In this document: positions 49,593 through 60,130 of the stretch, in pieces | Layout of the letters: every line of letters begins with the position of its first letter | Position numbering within the stretch: the first letter of the stretch is position 1 | Assembly: GCF_964059085.1 (NCBI RefSeq) | Contig: NZ_OZ060398.1 | Span: forward strand, 1 to 64,000 | Direction: 5' to 3' | Length of the DNA: 64,000 bases | Origin: Buchnera aphidicola (Mindarus abietinus) | GTDB lineage: Bacteria; Pseudomonadota; Gammaproteobacteria; Enterobacterales; Enterobacteriaceae | The notes under the pieces: generated by a model | What the model was told of the DNA's origin: nothing | The model's input: the letters and a program-made list of their open reading frames with translations, nothing else | The model's database searches: none | Program-made: the position numbers and the translations under genes

Positions 49593-49959
49593 TAATACTT
49601 ACTATAATACGTATAGAACTGTTCTTATGCAATAAAAAAATTAAATTTATTAATAATTTTTTTGACAAAAAAATAAAAGATATATTTTTTATTTTTAAAA
49701 AATAATTATAAGAAAAATTTTTATAAAACAACTTTTTTTTAATTTTAATAATTTTTTTAAAAAAAATATTAATTTATAAATATAAGTAATAAAGCTACTT
49801 TTTTTTTGGATATATTTTTGTTTATTCTTTTAATTTTTTATATAAAATTTTTTTTGTAAAAAATAAAAAGAGAATATTTATTTAATAAAATATAAATTTT
49901 TAATAATTAAGTGTACAATATTTTGTATACGTATAAGTAAAATTTTTTGAGAAACTATC
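49593..49959. other. Divergent thrU/metF intergenic region
   Basis: These 367 bases contain the candidate tRNA promoter on the minus strand and a plus-strand TTGACA at 49662-49667 without an obvious -10 at proper distance. No ORF, RNA gene or MetJ-box (AGACGTCT) was recognised. The E. coli genes at this place are missing. Confidence 0.5.
49604..49632 (-). promoter_or_regulatory. Candidate promoter for the thrU-tyrU-glyT-thrT cluster
   Basis: On the minus strand TTGCAT (49632-49627) and TATTAT (49609-49604) are separated by 17 bases, 11 bases before thrU. The -10 matches five of six consensus bases; the -35 is weak. Position relative to the tRNA 5' end fits a stable-RNA promoter. Confidence 0.4.
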
Positions 49960-50868
49960 ATGAATACTTCAAATTTGTATAAAAAAGATTTCTTTTTTGA
50001 AAAATTTTCTAAAATAGGTGAAGATATTCGAATTTCATTCGAATTATTTCCTTCTAAAGATAATTTTTCAGAAAAAAAATTATGGAATACTATTCAAAAA
50101 TTAAAATTATTTAATCCGATTTTTTTTTCAGTTACACATGGTGCAAACAGTGGAAATGAAAATTTAACATATTCTTTAGTAAAAAAAATAAAAAAAGTTA
50201 CTAATATTAATTCTGCACCTCATCTTACGTGTTCTGATTTTACCAAAGTTGAATTAAAAAAAATTGCTCAAAAATATTGGGAAAATGGTATTTCTCAAAT
50301 TGTAGCATTAAGAGGGGACGAATTAGAAGGCAGTAGTAAATCTAAAATGGAAGCTTTCGATCTAGTATGTTTGTTAAAAGAAGTAGCAAATTTTGATATT
50401 TCAGTAGCTGCTTATCCTGAAGTTCATCCAAAAGCTAAAAGTGCTCATTCGGATATTTTAAATTTGAAAAATAAGTTAGATGCTGGAGCTAATAGAGCTA
50501 TTACTCAATTTTTTTTTAAAATAGATCATTATTTACATTTTCGAGATAAATGTTTTTCTATAGGAATTAAAAAAGATATAGTTCCAGGAATATTACCCAT
50601 ATATAATTTTGATCAATTGCTTCGTTTCGCTAAATTAGGAAAAGTATCTATTCCTAAAGGAATACAAAATACTTTTGAAAATTTTAAAAATGATATAGAC
50701 ATTTGTAAAATTATAGGTTCAAATATAATGTTAGAAATGGTTTATACATTATTTAAAGAAGGAGTAAGACATTTTCATTTTTATACTTTAAATCGATTAG
50801 AAATCGTTTATTTAATTTGTTGTATAGTAAATCAAATATCATTTAAAAAAATTAATACTGGTTTTTAA
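49960..50868 (+). CDS. metF: 5,10-methylenetetrahydrofolate reductase
   Basis: MetF makes 5-methyl-tetrahydrofolate, the methyl donor used by MetE (26619). The 302-residue FAD enzyme (296 in E. coli) has FELFPSKDNFSEKKLW (the SFEFFPP-type start), SVTHGANSG, ALRGDE and the substrate motif AAYPEVHPKAKSAHSDI, then ITQFFFKIDHYLHF. It stands alone here; metJ, metB and metL are not adjacent. Confidence 0.96.
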   Translation: MNTSNLYKKDFFFEKFSKIGEDIRISFELFPSKDNFSEKKLWNTIQKLKLFNPIFFSVTHGANSGNENLTYSLVKKIKKVTNINSAPHLTCSDFTKVELKKIAQKYWENGISQIVALRGDELEGSSKSKMEAFDLVCLLKEVANFDISVAAYPEVHPKAKSAHSDILNLKNKLDAGANRAITQFFFKIDHYLHFRDKCFSIGIKKDIVPGILPIYNFDQLLRFAKLGKVSIPKGIQNTFENFKNDIDICKIIGSNIMLEMVYTLFKEGVRHFHFYTLNRLEIVYLICCIVNQISFKKINTGF

Positions 50869-51381
50869 TCCGGTATAAATTAAAATAAATACAAGATATT
50901 TAAGAATCTATTTAATTGCTAATTAAAAGAATAATTTTTTATTAGTTTTTAGTAAAAAGATAATTAAATACTATGTAAATTTTTATTTAAATACTCTCTA
51001 ATACTGATTATTTTAGTATTTAAAAAAAAATTTTTAGTAAAAATATTACTATTTAAAAAAAAATTAATTGATATTAACAATATTTTTTCTAAAAAAAATA
51101 ATATAGAAAAACTTATTTATTATAATACTAGAGTCTTATTTTAATCGATTTATTTTAATTGAAAATTTAAAAATTAATTTAATCCATTTTTTAGAAAAAT
51201 TTAAATCGACTAAATATAAAAATTATGACTTATAGCTGTAATTATTTCTTCTATCTTTAATAAATTAAAAAATCACTAATATTAACAATATTAAAGATTA
51301 AATATTTTTTAAAATATTTAATTTTTTTAGGGGTTTTTAAAATCTTTTTTTATTTTTAAATAAAATGTTGAGTTATTAAAA
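50869..51381. other. Spacer before argB where argE and argC are missing
   Basis: About 510 bases of A/T-rich DNA hold no ORF with similarity to argE or argC, which are found here in E. coli and in the pea-aphid Buchnera as I recall it. No residual motif could be read, so this is either old erosion or a clean loss. The argB promoter must lie in its right part. Confidence 0.5.
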
Positions 51382-52164
51382 ATGAGTAAAAATCCTTTAG
51401 TAATAAAGTTAGGCGGATTGCTTTTAGATAGCGATGCTGCTATGAAACGTTTATTTAAAATTTTTGTATCATATCGAAATTTATACGATAGAAAAATAAT
51501 AATCGTACATGGAGGAGGGGGAAGTATAGATAATTTAATGAGAAGACTATCTCTTCCAATAAAAAAGAAAAAAGGATTAAGAATTACCCCGATTGAACAT
51601 ATTAAAATCATAGTTGGTGTATTGAGTGGTACAGTTAATAAAATGTTATTAGCTTGGGCTAAAAAGTATAATATTGATGCTGTAGGTTTATGTTTAACAG
51701 ATGGAAATAGCACATCTGTAACTCAATTAAATTCTTCTCTCGGATACGTTGGTACAGCTAAACCTCGATCTTCTAATTTTTTAAAACTTATGTTATCTCA
51801 AGGAATTACTCCCGTTATCAGTTCCGTAGGTATTACTGAAGAAGGAGTTTTAATGAATATTAATTCTGACATTGCTGCTACAGCAATATCTTTAGTTTTA
51901 GATGCGGATTTAATATTACTTTCTGATGTTAGTTCGATTTTAGATGGTAAAGGAAAACCAATTTCTAAAATCAATGCTAGTTTAGCTAATAAATTGATTA
52001 ATAGAGGAATTATTACTAATGGAATGATCGTTAAAGTTAACGCTGCTTTAGAAGCGGCAAAAACTTTAAATAAAGTAGTAGATATTGCAAGTTGGCAAAA
52101 TGAAGAGGAATTACAGTTATTGTTTCAAGGAAAATCAATAGGTACTCAAGTATTACCATGTTAA
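51382..52164 (+). CDS. argB: Acetylglutamate kinase
   Basis: ArgB phosphorylates N-acetylglutamate, the second step of arginine synthesis. The 260-residue protein (about 258 in E. coli) has [45 protein letters not shown] and [16 protein letters not shown], covering both substrate sites. The HGGGGS loop differs from the HGGGCV of E. coli. The argG start lies 19 bases after its stop. Confidence 0.96.
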   Translation: MSKNPLVIKLGGLLLDSDAAMKRLFKIFVSYRNLYDRKIIIVHGGGGSIDNLMRRLSLPIKKKKGLRITPIEHIKIIVGVLSGTVNKMLLAWAKKYNIDAVGLCLTDGNSTSVTQLNSSLGYVGTAKPRSSNFLKLMLSQGITPVISSVGITEEGVLMNINSDIAATAISLVLDADLILLSDVSSILDGKGKPISKINASLANKLINRGIITNGMIVKVNAALEAAKTLNKVVDIASWQNEEELQLLFQGKSIGTQVLPC

Positions 52165-52183
52165 TAATTAAGGTATTAAAATT

Positions 52184-53416
52184 ATGAAAACAAAAAAAGT
52201 TAAAAAAGTTGTTTTAGCATATTCGGGTGGGGTAGATACTTCAGCGATTATTCCATGGATAATAGAAAATTATGGATATGAAGTAATAGCTTTTGTAGCA
52301 GATGTAGGACAATCTTCAAAGGATTTGATAGGTATAGAAAAAAAAGCAATACTTTCAGGAGCAACTCATTGTTATGTATGTGACTTAAAAAAAGAATTCG
52401 TAGAGCAGTATATTTATCCAATAGTAAGAATAGGAGCTTTGTATGAATGGAATTATTTATTAGGAACAGCTATGGCACGTCCTATTATAGCTAAAGCTCA
52501 AATTGATTTAGCAATTAAGTTAAAAGCATTTGCTGTGTGTCATGGAGCAACAGGAAAGGGTAATGATCAAGTAAGATTTGAAATGGCTTATGCAGCTTTA
52601 GCTCCTTATTTAAAGGTAATAGCTCCTTGGAGAGAATGGAAATTTAGATCTCGAGAAGAGTTATTAGTATACTTAAAAGAAAGAAATATTCCTATTACTG
52701 CAACTATTAAGAAAATTTATAGTCGGGATGAAAATATATGGCATATTTCTACAGAAGGCGGTGATTTAGAATGTCCATGGAATGCGGTTAAAGAAGATTG
52801 TTGGATTTGGACTACTAGTCCTAAATTAGCTCCAGAAATTCCTGAAAAAGTTTTTGTTAAAATAAAAGAAGGAAACATAATATCAGTTAATCATCTTAAT
52901 TTAACGCCATTGGAATGTTTAAATTTATTAAATAAAATAGCAGTTCGCCATGGTATTGGTCGAGTAGATATGGTTGAGAATCGATTAGTGGGAATAAAAT
53001 CGAGAGGTTGTTATGAAACTCCAGGCGGTACTTTAATGATGCAAGCTGTTAGGGCAATTGAAGAGTTAGTATTAGATAGCAATGCTTTTAAATGGAAGCA
53101 AAAACTTTCTTTAGAAATGGCTTCTGTGGTATATGAGGGTCGATGGTTCACTCCAATTAGAGAATCTTTAGAAGCAGCAGGAAATATTTTATCAAAAGAT
53201 ATAACAGGAGAAGTAGTATTGGAGTTATATAAAGGAACAGCAAGAGTAATACAAAAAAGGTCAATTAATTCCTTGTATTCTCAAGAATATGCAACATTTG
53301 GAAAAGAAGAAGTATACGATCAGTCAGATGCAAAAGGATTTATAAATTTATTTTCCTTATCTTCAAAAATAAAAGCAACAAATAAGACTTTTTTAAATAA
53401 AAAATCTTTAGATTAA
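52184..53416 (+). CDS. argG: Argininosuccinate synthase
   Basis: ArgG condenses citrulline and aspartate using ATP. The 410-residue protein carries the PP-loop [15 protein letters not shown] near residue 12, [14 protein letters not shown] and ETPGGTLM. It is of the shorter, widespread type (about 400 residues) rather than the 447-residue E. coli form. Position between argB and argH is a Buchnera-type arrangement. Confidence 0.96.
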   Translation: MKTKKVKKVVLAYSGGVDTSAIIPWIIENYGYEVIAFVADVGQSSKDLIGIEKKAILSGATHCYVCDLKKEFVEQYIYPIVRIGALYEWNYLLGTAMARPIIAKAQIDLAIKLKAFAVCHGATGKGNDQVRFEMAYAALAPYLKVIAPWREWKFRSREELLVYLKERNIPITATIKKIYSRDENIWHISTEGGDLECPWNAVKEDCWIWTTSPKLAPEIPEKVFVKIKEGNIISVNHLNLTPLECLNLLNKIAVRHGIGRVDMVENRLVGIKSRGCYETPGGTLMMQAVRAIEELVLDSNAFKWKQKLSLEMASVVYEGRWFTPIRESLEAAGNILSKDITGEVVLELYKGTARVIQKRSINSLYSQEYATFGKEEVYDQSDAKGFINLFSLSSKIKATNKTFLNKKSLD

Positions 53417-53483
53417 AATGGTTTAACTAAAAAATAGAATATTTTAAAAAACTTTTAATTTTTTTATTGAACAAGGTAATATT

Positions 53484-54860
53484 ATGTCTCTTTGGGGTGG
53501 AAGATTTACTGAAGAACCGAATGGGTTTTTTAAAACATTTAATAGATCACTAGATGTTGATTATAAATTAGTTAAACAAGATATTTTTTTGTCAATTCAG
53601 TGGTCTAAAGCCTTAAAAAAAATCGATGTTTTAACAGTAGAAGAACAAAAAAAAATTGAAATAGTATTAAATACTATTTTAAAAGAAGTGGAAATAAATT
53701 CAAAAATTATATTAGAAAGTCAAGAAGAAGATATTCATAGTTGGATTGAAAAAAAATTAATTTCTTCGTTAGGTTTATTAGGAAAGAAATTACATACAGG
53801 AAGAAGTAGAAATGATCAAGTTACTACGGATTTAAAATTATGGTGTAAATATAAAGTCCAAAAAATCTTAAATAATATATACGATTTTAAAAAAAATTTA
53901 GTTGATTTAGCTGAAAAAAATCAACGATCTATTATGCCAGGTTATACACATTTACAAAGTGCTCAACCTATAACATTCGCTTATTGGTGTCTTGCATATT
54001 TAGAAATGTTTAAACGAGATGAATCAAGACTAAAAGATGCTTTATATCGATTAGATGAATGTCCCTTAGGTTCAGGAGCTTTAGCAGGAACAGCATGGAA
54101 CATAAATAGAGAGGAATTATCTGATCAATTAGGATTTAGAACAGCTACTAAAAATGCTTTAGATAGTGTTTCAGATAGAGATTATGTCATAGAATTATTA
54201 TCTGTTGCTTCAATTAGTATGATTCATCTTTCTAGATTTTCTGAAGATTTGATTTTTTTTAATTCCGGGGAAGTTAATTTTATAGAACTTTCCGATTCTA
54301 TAACTTCAGGTTCTTCTTTAATGCCACAAAAGAAAAATCCGGATGCTTTGGAATTAATTAGAGCTAAATGTGGAAAAGTTTGCGGAAATTTACTTAGTAA
54401 TATGATATTATTAAAAGGTTTACCATTATCTTATAATAAAGATATGCAAGAAGATAAAAAAAGTTTATTTGAAGCGATGGACATATGGATTAATTGTTTA
54501 AAAATTTCTGTTTTAATTTTAAAAAATATTACTTTGAATCTTAAAAATTGTAAAAAATCAGCTAAAAAAGGTTATACTAATGCTACTGAATTAGCTGATT
54601 ATCTTGTTAAAAAAGGAATTCCTTTTAGAGATGCTCATCATCTTACAGGTAAGATAATTTTGTACGCTAGTAAATTAAATTTATCTTTAGAACAAATTGA
54701 ATTAACAGAATTTAAAAAATATAGCAAGTTAATTGAACAAGATATTTATAAAAATATAAATTTAGATTCTTCATTGAAAAAAAGAAATTCTTTAGGTGGG
54801 GTATCTTTTTCGCAGGTATCTAAAAAAATAGCTTTAGAAAAAAAAATATTAAATAAGTAA
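53484..54860 (+). CDS. argH: Argininosuccinate lyase
   Basis: ArgH releases arginine and fumarate. The 458-residue protein (457 in E. coli) begins [20 protein letters not shown], has [17 protein letters not shown] near residue 105, [12 protein letters not shown], and the fumarase/lyase signature [16 protein letters not shown] near 276. It is the last gene of argBGH and is followed by an all-A/T palindrome. Confidence 0.97.
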   Translation: MSLWGGRFTEEPNGFFKTFNRSLDVDYKLVKQDIFLSIQWSKALKKIDVLTVEEQKKIEIVLNTILKEVEINSKIILESQEEDIHSWIEKKLISSLGLLGKKLHTGRSRNDQVTTDLKLWCKYKVQKILNNIYDFKKNLVDLAEKNQRSIMPGYTHLQSAQPITFAYWCLAYLEMFKRDESRLKDALYRLDECPLGSGALAGTAWNINREELSDQLGFRTATKNALDSVSDRDYVIELLSVASISMIHLSRFSEDLIFFNSGEVNFIELSDSITSGSSLMPQKKNPDALELIRAKCGKVCGNLLSNMILLKGLPLSYNKDMQEDKKSLFEAMDIWINCLKISVLILKNITLNLKNCKKSAKKGYTNATELADYLVKKGIPFRDAHHLTGKIILYASKLNLSLEQIELTEFKKYSKLIEQDIYKNINLDSSLKKRNSLGGVSFSQVSKKIALEKKILNK

Positions 54861-54911
54861 TATTTTTAAAATAATCTTTTAATGTATTTTTAAAAATATT
54901 TTTTAATAAAA

Positions 54912-54949
54912 AAATAAATATTTAAATTATATAATTTAAATATTTATTT
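54912..54949. repeat. Perfect 38-base A/T palindrome between argH and cysE
   Basis: Bases 54912-54949 equal their own reverse complement, with the axis between 54930 and 54931, and contain no G or C. As RNA it would form a stem of up to 17 pairs. It lies 52 bases after argH and may act as the end of the argBGH transcript, although no T tract follows directly. Confidence 0.8.
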
Positions 54950-55027
54950 AATAGAATCATAAGTAGATTTTTATATATTAAAAAAAAATAATTTTGTACA
55001 TATACTCGATTACGGAGAAAAAATATT

Positions 55028-55759
55028 TTGTGTAAAGAAGTAAATAAAATTTGGGAAAAAATAAAATATGAAGGAGTTAAAGCTATTAAAAAAGAACCTA
55101 TCTTACATGATTTTTATTATTTTTATTTATTAAAACATAATTCATTTCAAATGGCATTATCAACTATTTTATCTAATAAAATAAATAATTCTTTTTTTTC
55201 AAATAAAAAAATTTTAAATATTATTAATACTGTTTACAATTCTGATTTTTCAATTTTAGAAAATGCCATTAGAGATCTTCAAGAGACATATTTGACTGAT
55301 CCAGTAGTAGATTCTTTATCTATTCCTCTTCTATATTTTAAAGGATTTCACGCTTTACAATTATATAGAATATCTCATTTTTTCTGGAATTCTTCTCAAA
55401 AATTATTAGCAACTTATATTCAAAATCAAGTTTCTACGGTTTTTTCAGTCGATATACATCCTGCTGCAAAAATTGGTGCTGGTGTTATTTTAGATCATGC
55501 TACTGGAATTGTGATAGGAGAAACAGCTAGAGTTGGAAATAATGTTCAGATTTTACATTCAGTAACTTTAGGAAGTATAGGATCAGCAAAAGGAGATCGG
55601 CATCCGAAAGTTCAAAGTGGGGTGATGATAGGAGCAGGAGCTAAAATTTTAGGAAATATAAAAATAGGATCTAATACAAAAATAGGCGCTAATGCTGTGG
55701 TTTTATCTTCTATACCTGCAAATACTACGGTTGTTGGCATTCCCGGAAAAATAGTTTAG
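55028..55759 (+). CDS. cysE: Serine acetyltransferase, short C-terminus
   Basis: CysE acetylates serine, the first step of cysteine synthesis. Residues 1-135 form the helical domain (KEPILHDFYYFYLLKHNS); the left-handed beta-helix follows with VDIHPAAKIGAGVILDHATGIVIGETA and the catalytic histidines in DHATG and GDRHPK. It has 243 residues against 273 in E. coli and ends at GIPGKIV, lacking the tail. The start is TTG 55028 with GGAG at 55015. The secB and gpsA genes next to cysE in E. coli are absent. Confidence 0.94.
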   Translation: MCKEVNKIWEKIKYEGVKAIKKEPILHDFYYFYLLKHNSFQMALSTILSNKINNSFFSNKKILNIINTVYNSDFSILENAIRDLQETYLTDPVVDSLSIPLLYFKGFHALQLYRISHFFWNSSQKLLATYIQNQVSTVFSVDIHPAAKIGAGVILDHATGIVIGETARVGNNVQILHSVTLGSIGSAKGDRHPKVQSGVMIGAGAKILGNIKIGSNTKIGANAVVLSSIPANTTVVGIPGKIV

Positions 55760-55925
55760 ACATATAAAATAAACTATTCAGTTAATTTTTCAGCGTATTT
55801 ATTAAACTTTTTTTAAAATTAATTGCTTTAAAATTAGATAACTAAGTCTAATAAATACACTATTTTTTTTTAAACAATTTATTTAAATTAAATTAATTTA
55901 AATTATTTACTAACTTTAATTAGTA

Positions 55926-57749
55926 TTAATCATCTAAAAAACTTTTAAGTACTTCAGATCGACTAGGATGTCTTAATTTTCGTAAAGCTTTAGCTTCTAT
56001 TTGTCGAATTCTTTCTCTTGTAACATCAAATTGTTTCCCTACTTCTTCTAAAGTATGATCAGTATTCATATCAATTCCAAATCGCATTCTTAATACTTTT
56101 GCTTCTCTAGGAGTAAGTCCTGCTAAAATATCGTGTGTAACAGAACGAAGACTTTCAGAGGTAGCAGATTCTAAGGGAAGTTCTAATGTAGTATCTTCAA
56201 TAAAATCTCCTAAATGGGAATCATCATCATCTCCTATAGGAGTTTCCATGGAAATTGGTTCCTTGGCTATTTTTAGTACTTTTCTTATTTTATCTTCTGG
56301 AATGAGCATTTTTTCTGATAATTCTTCAGGAGTGGGTTCTCTTCCCATTTCTTGCAACATATTTCTAGAAATTCTATTAAGTTTATTAATTGTTTCTATC
56401 ATATGAACAGGAATTCTAATAGTTCTAGCTTGGTCCGCAATAGAACGAGTAATAGCTTGTCTTATCCACCATGTTGCATATGTTGAAAATTTATATCCTC
56501 TTCGATATTCAAATTTATCAACTGCTTTCATTAATCCAATATTTCCTTCTTGGATTAAATCTAAGAATTGTAATCCTCGATTAGTATATTTTTTAGCAAT
56601 TGAAATTACTAATCTTAAATTAGCTTCTACCATTTCTTTTTTAGCACGCTTAGCTTTTGCTTCTCCAATGGACATTCTTCTATTAATATCTTTTACTTGT
56701 TCTATAGTTAAACCTGTTTCTTTTTCAACTTTTAATAATACATTTGATATAGACAAAATTTTATCTTTTATTTTGTATAGTTTTTCTGACCACGGCTGTT
56801 TCATTTTCTTTGCTTGGTATAACCATTTTATATTTGTTTCTTGACCGACAAAAAGATTAATAAATTTTTTTTTAGGCATTTTACATTTTTCAATACATAA
56901 TTTCATGATTAAACGTTCTTGAGTACGTACTTTATTCATCATATTTCTCATATTATTAACTAAATAATCAAATTGTTTTGGAGCTAATCTAAATTGTTTA
57001 AATATTTCAGATAAATTATTTATTTCTGAAATAGTATCTTTATGATTTCTTTTTTTTGATTTTATAGAATAATGAGTTATTAAGTATTGATTACGTAAAG
57101 CAAAAAATTTTTCTCGAGCTATTTCTGGATCTATAGTGTTATCTTCTTCATTTGTATTTTCTTTATCTAGGTTATTTTCTTGCTGTTTTAATTCTTCTTC
57201 TGTGCTATTAGTAATAGAAGAAATATATTCTTCTATATTTGGATCTACAAATCCTATAATTAAATCAGACAATCTCATTTTTTTGTTTTCTACGCGTTCA
57301 TATTGTTTTAATAAATAGGTAATTGCTTCGGGATATTCGGCTACAGAAGATTGTACCTGATTAATTCCTTCTTCGATTCTTTTAGCTATATCTATTTCAC
57401 CTTCTCTTGTAAGTAATTCAACAGTTCCCATTTCACGCATATACATGCGAACAGGATCAGTCGTACGACCTAATTCTGATTCAACGTTAGATAAGACTTG
57501 AGCCGCAGCTTCTACAGCATCTTCATCAGTATCTGTTTGTGTTTCATTTAACATAAGTTCATCAGCATCTGGGGCTTTTTCCACCACTTGTATTCCCATA
57601 TCGTTAATCATTTGAATGATATCTTGAATCTGATCTGAATCAACAATATCATCTGGTAAATGATCATGAATTTCAGAATAAGTCAAGTAGCCTTGTTCTT
57701 TCCCATATGTAATTAGTAGCTTGAGCTGAAACTGCGGATTTCGCTGCAT
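55926..57749 (-). CDS. rpoD: RNA polymerase sigma factor RpoD (sigma-70)
   Basis: This is the primary sigma factor. The 607-residue protein (613 in E. coli) has region 1.1 ([19 protein letters not shown]), 1.2 ([21 protein letters not shown]), the non-conserved region, regions 2.1-2.4 ([36 protein letters not shown]), and 4.2 ([30 protein letters not shown]). It closes the rpsU-dnaG-rpoD operon. Confidence 0.98.
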   Translation of the reverse strand: MQRNPQFQLKLLITYGKEQGYLTYSEIHDHLPDDIVDSDQIQDIIQMINDMGIQVVEKAPDADELMLNETQTDTDEDAVEAAAQVLSNVESELGRTTDPVRMYMREMGTVELLTREGEIDIAKRIEEGINQVQSSVAEYPEAITYLLKQYERVENKKMRLSDLIIGFVDPNIEEYISSITNSTEEELKQQENNLDKENTNEEDNTIDPEIAREKFFALRNQYLITHYSIKSKKRNHKDTISEINNLSEIFKQFRLAPKQFDYLVNNMRNMMNKVRTQERLIMKLCIEKCKMPKKKFINLFVGQETNIKWLYQAKKMKQPWSEKLYKIKDKILSISNVLLKVEKETGLTIEQVKDINRRMSIGEAKAKRAKKEMVEANLRLVISIAKKYTNRGLQFLDLIQEGNIGLMKAVDKFEYRRGYKFSTYATWWIRQAITRSIADQARTIRIPVHMIETINKLNRISRNMLQEMGREPTPEELSEKMLIPEDKIRKVLKIAKEPISMETPIGDDDDSHLGDFIEDTTLELPLESATSESLRSVTHDILAGLTPREAKVLRMRFGIDMNTDHTLEEVGKQFDVTRERIRQIEAKALRKLRHPSRSEVLKSFLDD

Positions 57750-57938
57750 AATACTGTATCCATACTTCAGTTAATTAAATTTGTTTTTCAATATAATTTT
57801 TATTTAAAAATAAATATTATAAATAAGTTAAAACTAATTGCTATAATATATTTTTTATTATACCATTTAAATCAAATTGTAAAAATTCTTTATTTTATTA
57901 TTTTAATTTTATAATTTTTTATTTATCAAAAAATAAAA

Positions 57939-59669
57939 TTATTTAGAAAGTTCTTTATTTATTAACCATAATTCTTTTTTTTCAGATATAGTTATATTTT
58001 TAATTCGATCTTTGGAAATTAAAGATTCTTGTCTATTTCTTAAAATAATATCAAACAAATTTATTAGTGTATCTAAAAATACATTTTTTATTTCTTTTTG
58101 AATAATCATGTGATCCCATTGAATTAATTTTGATAAAATATTTTTTTTAGAATTTCTATATAATTCTAATAATTGACCTGTATTTATATTTTCTTTTTTT
58201 TTACAATTATAAAAAATATCTAAAAATAAAGATATTCCTGGGAATTTAACTAATTTTAATTCAGATAAATCTGGAATTATTTTAGCTATTTTAGGATTTT
58301 GTATTAATAAAGCAATTAGTATTCGCATTGTATTTTTTTTTATTGTCTTTGTCTTTTTTTTATATTTATAAATTAATGGAATAATTTTTTCTAATTCATA
58401 TTCTTCTATAATTCCGATCATTTTTCCTAATTTTTTTCTTAAATAAATTTTTGTAATTTGTCCAGGTATTTTATCAATTAGTTTTTTTGATTGAATGCAA
58501 AATTTAATTTTTTCTTCTGTGGAAATAATTTTTTTTTTATTTAATAAATTTTGAAATAAAAATTTTGATAAGCTAAAAGCATTCTGAATTCTTTCTCTAA
58601 ATTTTTTTTCTCCTTCTTTTCTAAGAATTGAGTCTGGATCTTCATTTTTGGGAAGAATAATAAATTTTACAGTTCTTTCATCTGTTAAATAAGGTAAAGT
58701 TAGAATTAAAGCTTTCCAAGTAGCTTCTTTTCCAGCATGATCCCCATCAAAACAATAAAGAATATTTTTTGTTATTTTAAAAAGGTTAGAAATTTGTAAG
58801 TTAGAAATAGCAGTTCCTAATAAAGAAACAGAATAATTAATATTAAATTGAGATAACATAATTACATCCATATAACCTTCTACGATAAGTAAACGATTTG
58901 GATTATTATCTTTTTTATATAATTGATCTATTCCATATAGATTATTTTTTTTATAAAAAATTTCTGTTTCTGGAGAATTAATATATTTAGGATGGGTATT
59001 AGAAATATTTCTTCCTCCAAATCCATTGATTTTTCCTTTTTTATCTTTAATAGGAAATGTAATTCTTCCATAGAACCGATCATATATGTTATTTTTAATC
59101 TCGATAACCATACCTGAATCTACTAGAAATTTTTTGTTTTCTTCTTTTATTTCAGAATGATCAGATAAAAAATTTTTTTTATTACTTGCGTAACCAATAG
59201 AAAATTTTTTTAAACTTTCTTTATTTATACCCCGCTTTAAAATATAATTATAAATATGTATGAATTTTTTTGAATAAATATTTTTTTGATATAAAAAAGA
59301 AATCTTATTCATTAAAGAATATATATTTTTTCGTTTGGTATCAATTTTATTTAAAAATAAATATTTTTTTTGATTTGGTAGTATTAATCCATTTTTTTTG
59401 GTTAATTCTTTAATACTTTCTAAAAAACTTAATTTTTCATAGTTCATTAAGAAATCAATAACATTTCCATTTTCTTTACACCCAAAACAATAAAAAAATT
59501 GTTTTTTAATATTTACAGAAAAAGAAGGAGTTTTTTCATTGTGAAATGGGCAAAGAGAATAATAATTCTCTCCTTTTTTTTTTAATTTTATTCGACTACC
59601 AATAAGTTCTATTATATTTGTTCGAACAATTAATTCTTGAATAAAATGTTGAGGAATTTTAGTATTCAT
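57939..59669 (-). CDS. dnaG: DNA primase
   Basis: DnaG makes RNA primers for replication. The 576-residue protein (581 in E. coli) has the N-terminal zinc site CPFHNEKTPSFSV...CFGC (about residues 40-65), the TOPRIM motifs VEGYMDVIML and CFDGDHAGKEA, and a diverged C-terminal helicase-binding domain rich in lysine and isoleucine. It is the middle gene of the rpsU-dnaG-rpoD operon. Confidence 0.96.
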   Translation of the reverse strand: MNTKIPQHFIQELIVRTNIIELIGSRIKLKKKGENYYSLCPFHNEKTPSFSVNIKKQFFYCFGCKENGNVIDFLMNYEKLSFLESIKELTKKNGLILPNQKKYLFLNKIDTKRKNIYSLMNKISFLYQKNIYSKKFIHIYNYILKRGINKESLKKFSIGYASNKKNFLSDHSEIKEENKKFLVDSGMVIEIKNNIYDRFYGRITFPIKDKKGKINGFGGRNISNTHPKYINSPETEIFYKKNNLYGIDQLYKKDNNPNRLLIVEGYMDVIMLSQFNINYSVSLLGTAISNLQISNLFKITKNILYCFDGDHAGKEATWKALILTLPYLTDERTVKFIILPKNEDPDSILRKEGEKKFRERIQNAFSLSKFLFQNLLNKKKIISTEEKIKFCIQSKKLIDKIPGQITKIYLRKKLGKMIGIIEEYELEKIIPLIYKYKKKTKTIKKNTMRILIALLIQNPKIAKIIPDLSELKLVKFPGISLFLDIFYNCKKKENINTGQLLELYRNSKKNILSKLIQWDHMIIQKEIKNVFLDTLINLFDIILRNRQESLISKDRIKNITISEKKELWLINKELSK

Positions 59670-59701
59670 ATACTATTTTTTTTTACTTATTAAATAATTT
59701 C

Positions 59702-59723
59702 GACCGTACAGTTATGAACGGTC
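59702..59723 (-). terminator. Hairpin between rpsU and dnaG
   Basis: GACCGT (59702-59707) pairs with ACGGTC (59718-59723) around a ten-base loop. E. coli has a well-known partial terminator in this position that lowers dnaG expression relative to rpsU. No strong U tract follows on the minus strand, so its strength is uncertain. Confidence 0.5.
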
Positions 59724-59772
59724 TTTTATAAAAAATATAAATATTAATTTTTTTGTTAGTATTTTTTTAAAA

Positions 59773-59988
59773 TTAATACATTCTTATTTTTTTTAAATTT
59801 TCTCGAGATAATTTTTTAGAAAGTCTTTTTACTGCTGAAGACTTAGCTCTTTTTCTTTCAGTTGTTGGCTTTTCATAAAATTCTCTTCTTCGAATTTCGG
59901 CTAAAATCCCAGCCTTTTCACAGGATCGTTTAAATCTTCTTAAAGCTATATCAAACGGTTCATTATCTCGAACTTTTATTATTGGCAT
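59773..59988 (-). CDS. rpsU: 30S ribosomal protein S21
   Basis: S21 is a small basic protein of the 30S platform. At 71 residues it matches E. coli and begins [27 protein letters not shown], continuing [29 protein letters not shown] precedes the ATG on the minus strand. It heads the macromolecular synthesis operon. Confidence 0.97.
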   Translation of the reverse strand: MPIIKVRDNEPFDIALRRFKRSCEKAGILAEIRRREFYEKPTTERKRAKSSAVKRLSKKLSRENLKKIRMY

Positions 59989-60067
59989 AATTCAAACCTC
60001 ATAATATAATTATTTTTATAATTTGATCATAAAAAAAATAATTTTTAAATTAATAGCTTTTAATCCT

Positions 60068-60086
60068 ACCTTATAGAGTATAAGGT
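60068..60086. promoter_or_regulatory. Perfect hairpin in the rpsU/tsaD divergent region
   Basis: ACCTTATA (60068-60075) pairs with TATAAGGT (60079-60086) around GAG. It lies between the divergent rpsU and tsaD genes, 45 bases before tsaD. Its role is unknown; it could be an operator or a short transcript-end structure. Confidence 0.4.
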
Positions 60087-60130
60087 TGTAAAGAATCATT
60101 TTTTTTAAAATAAAAAATAGGAAATAAATT

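Noticed and set aside
49915..49940. Interrupted inverted repeat GTACAA...TTGTAT before metF as a MetJ operator
   Set aside because: It does not resemble the MetJ box AGACGTCT and is short enough to arise by chance in A/T-rich DNA.
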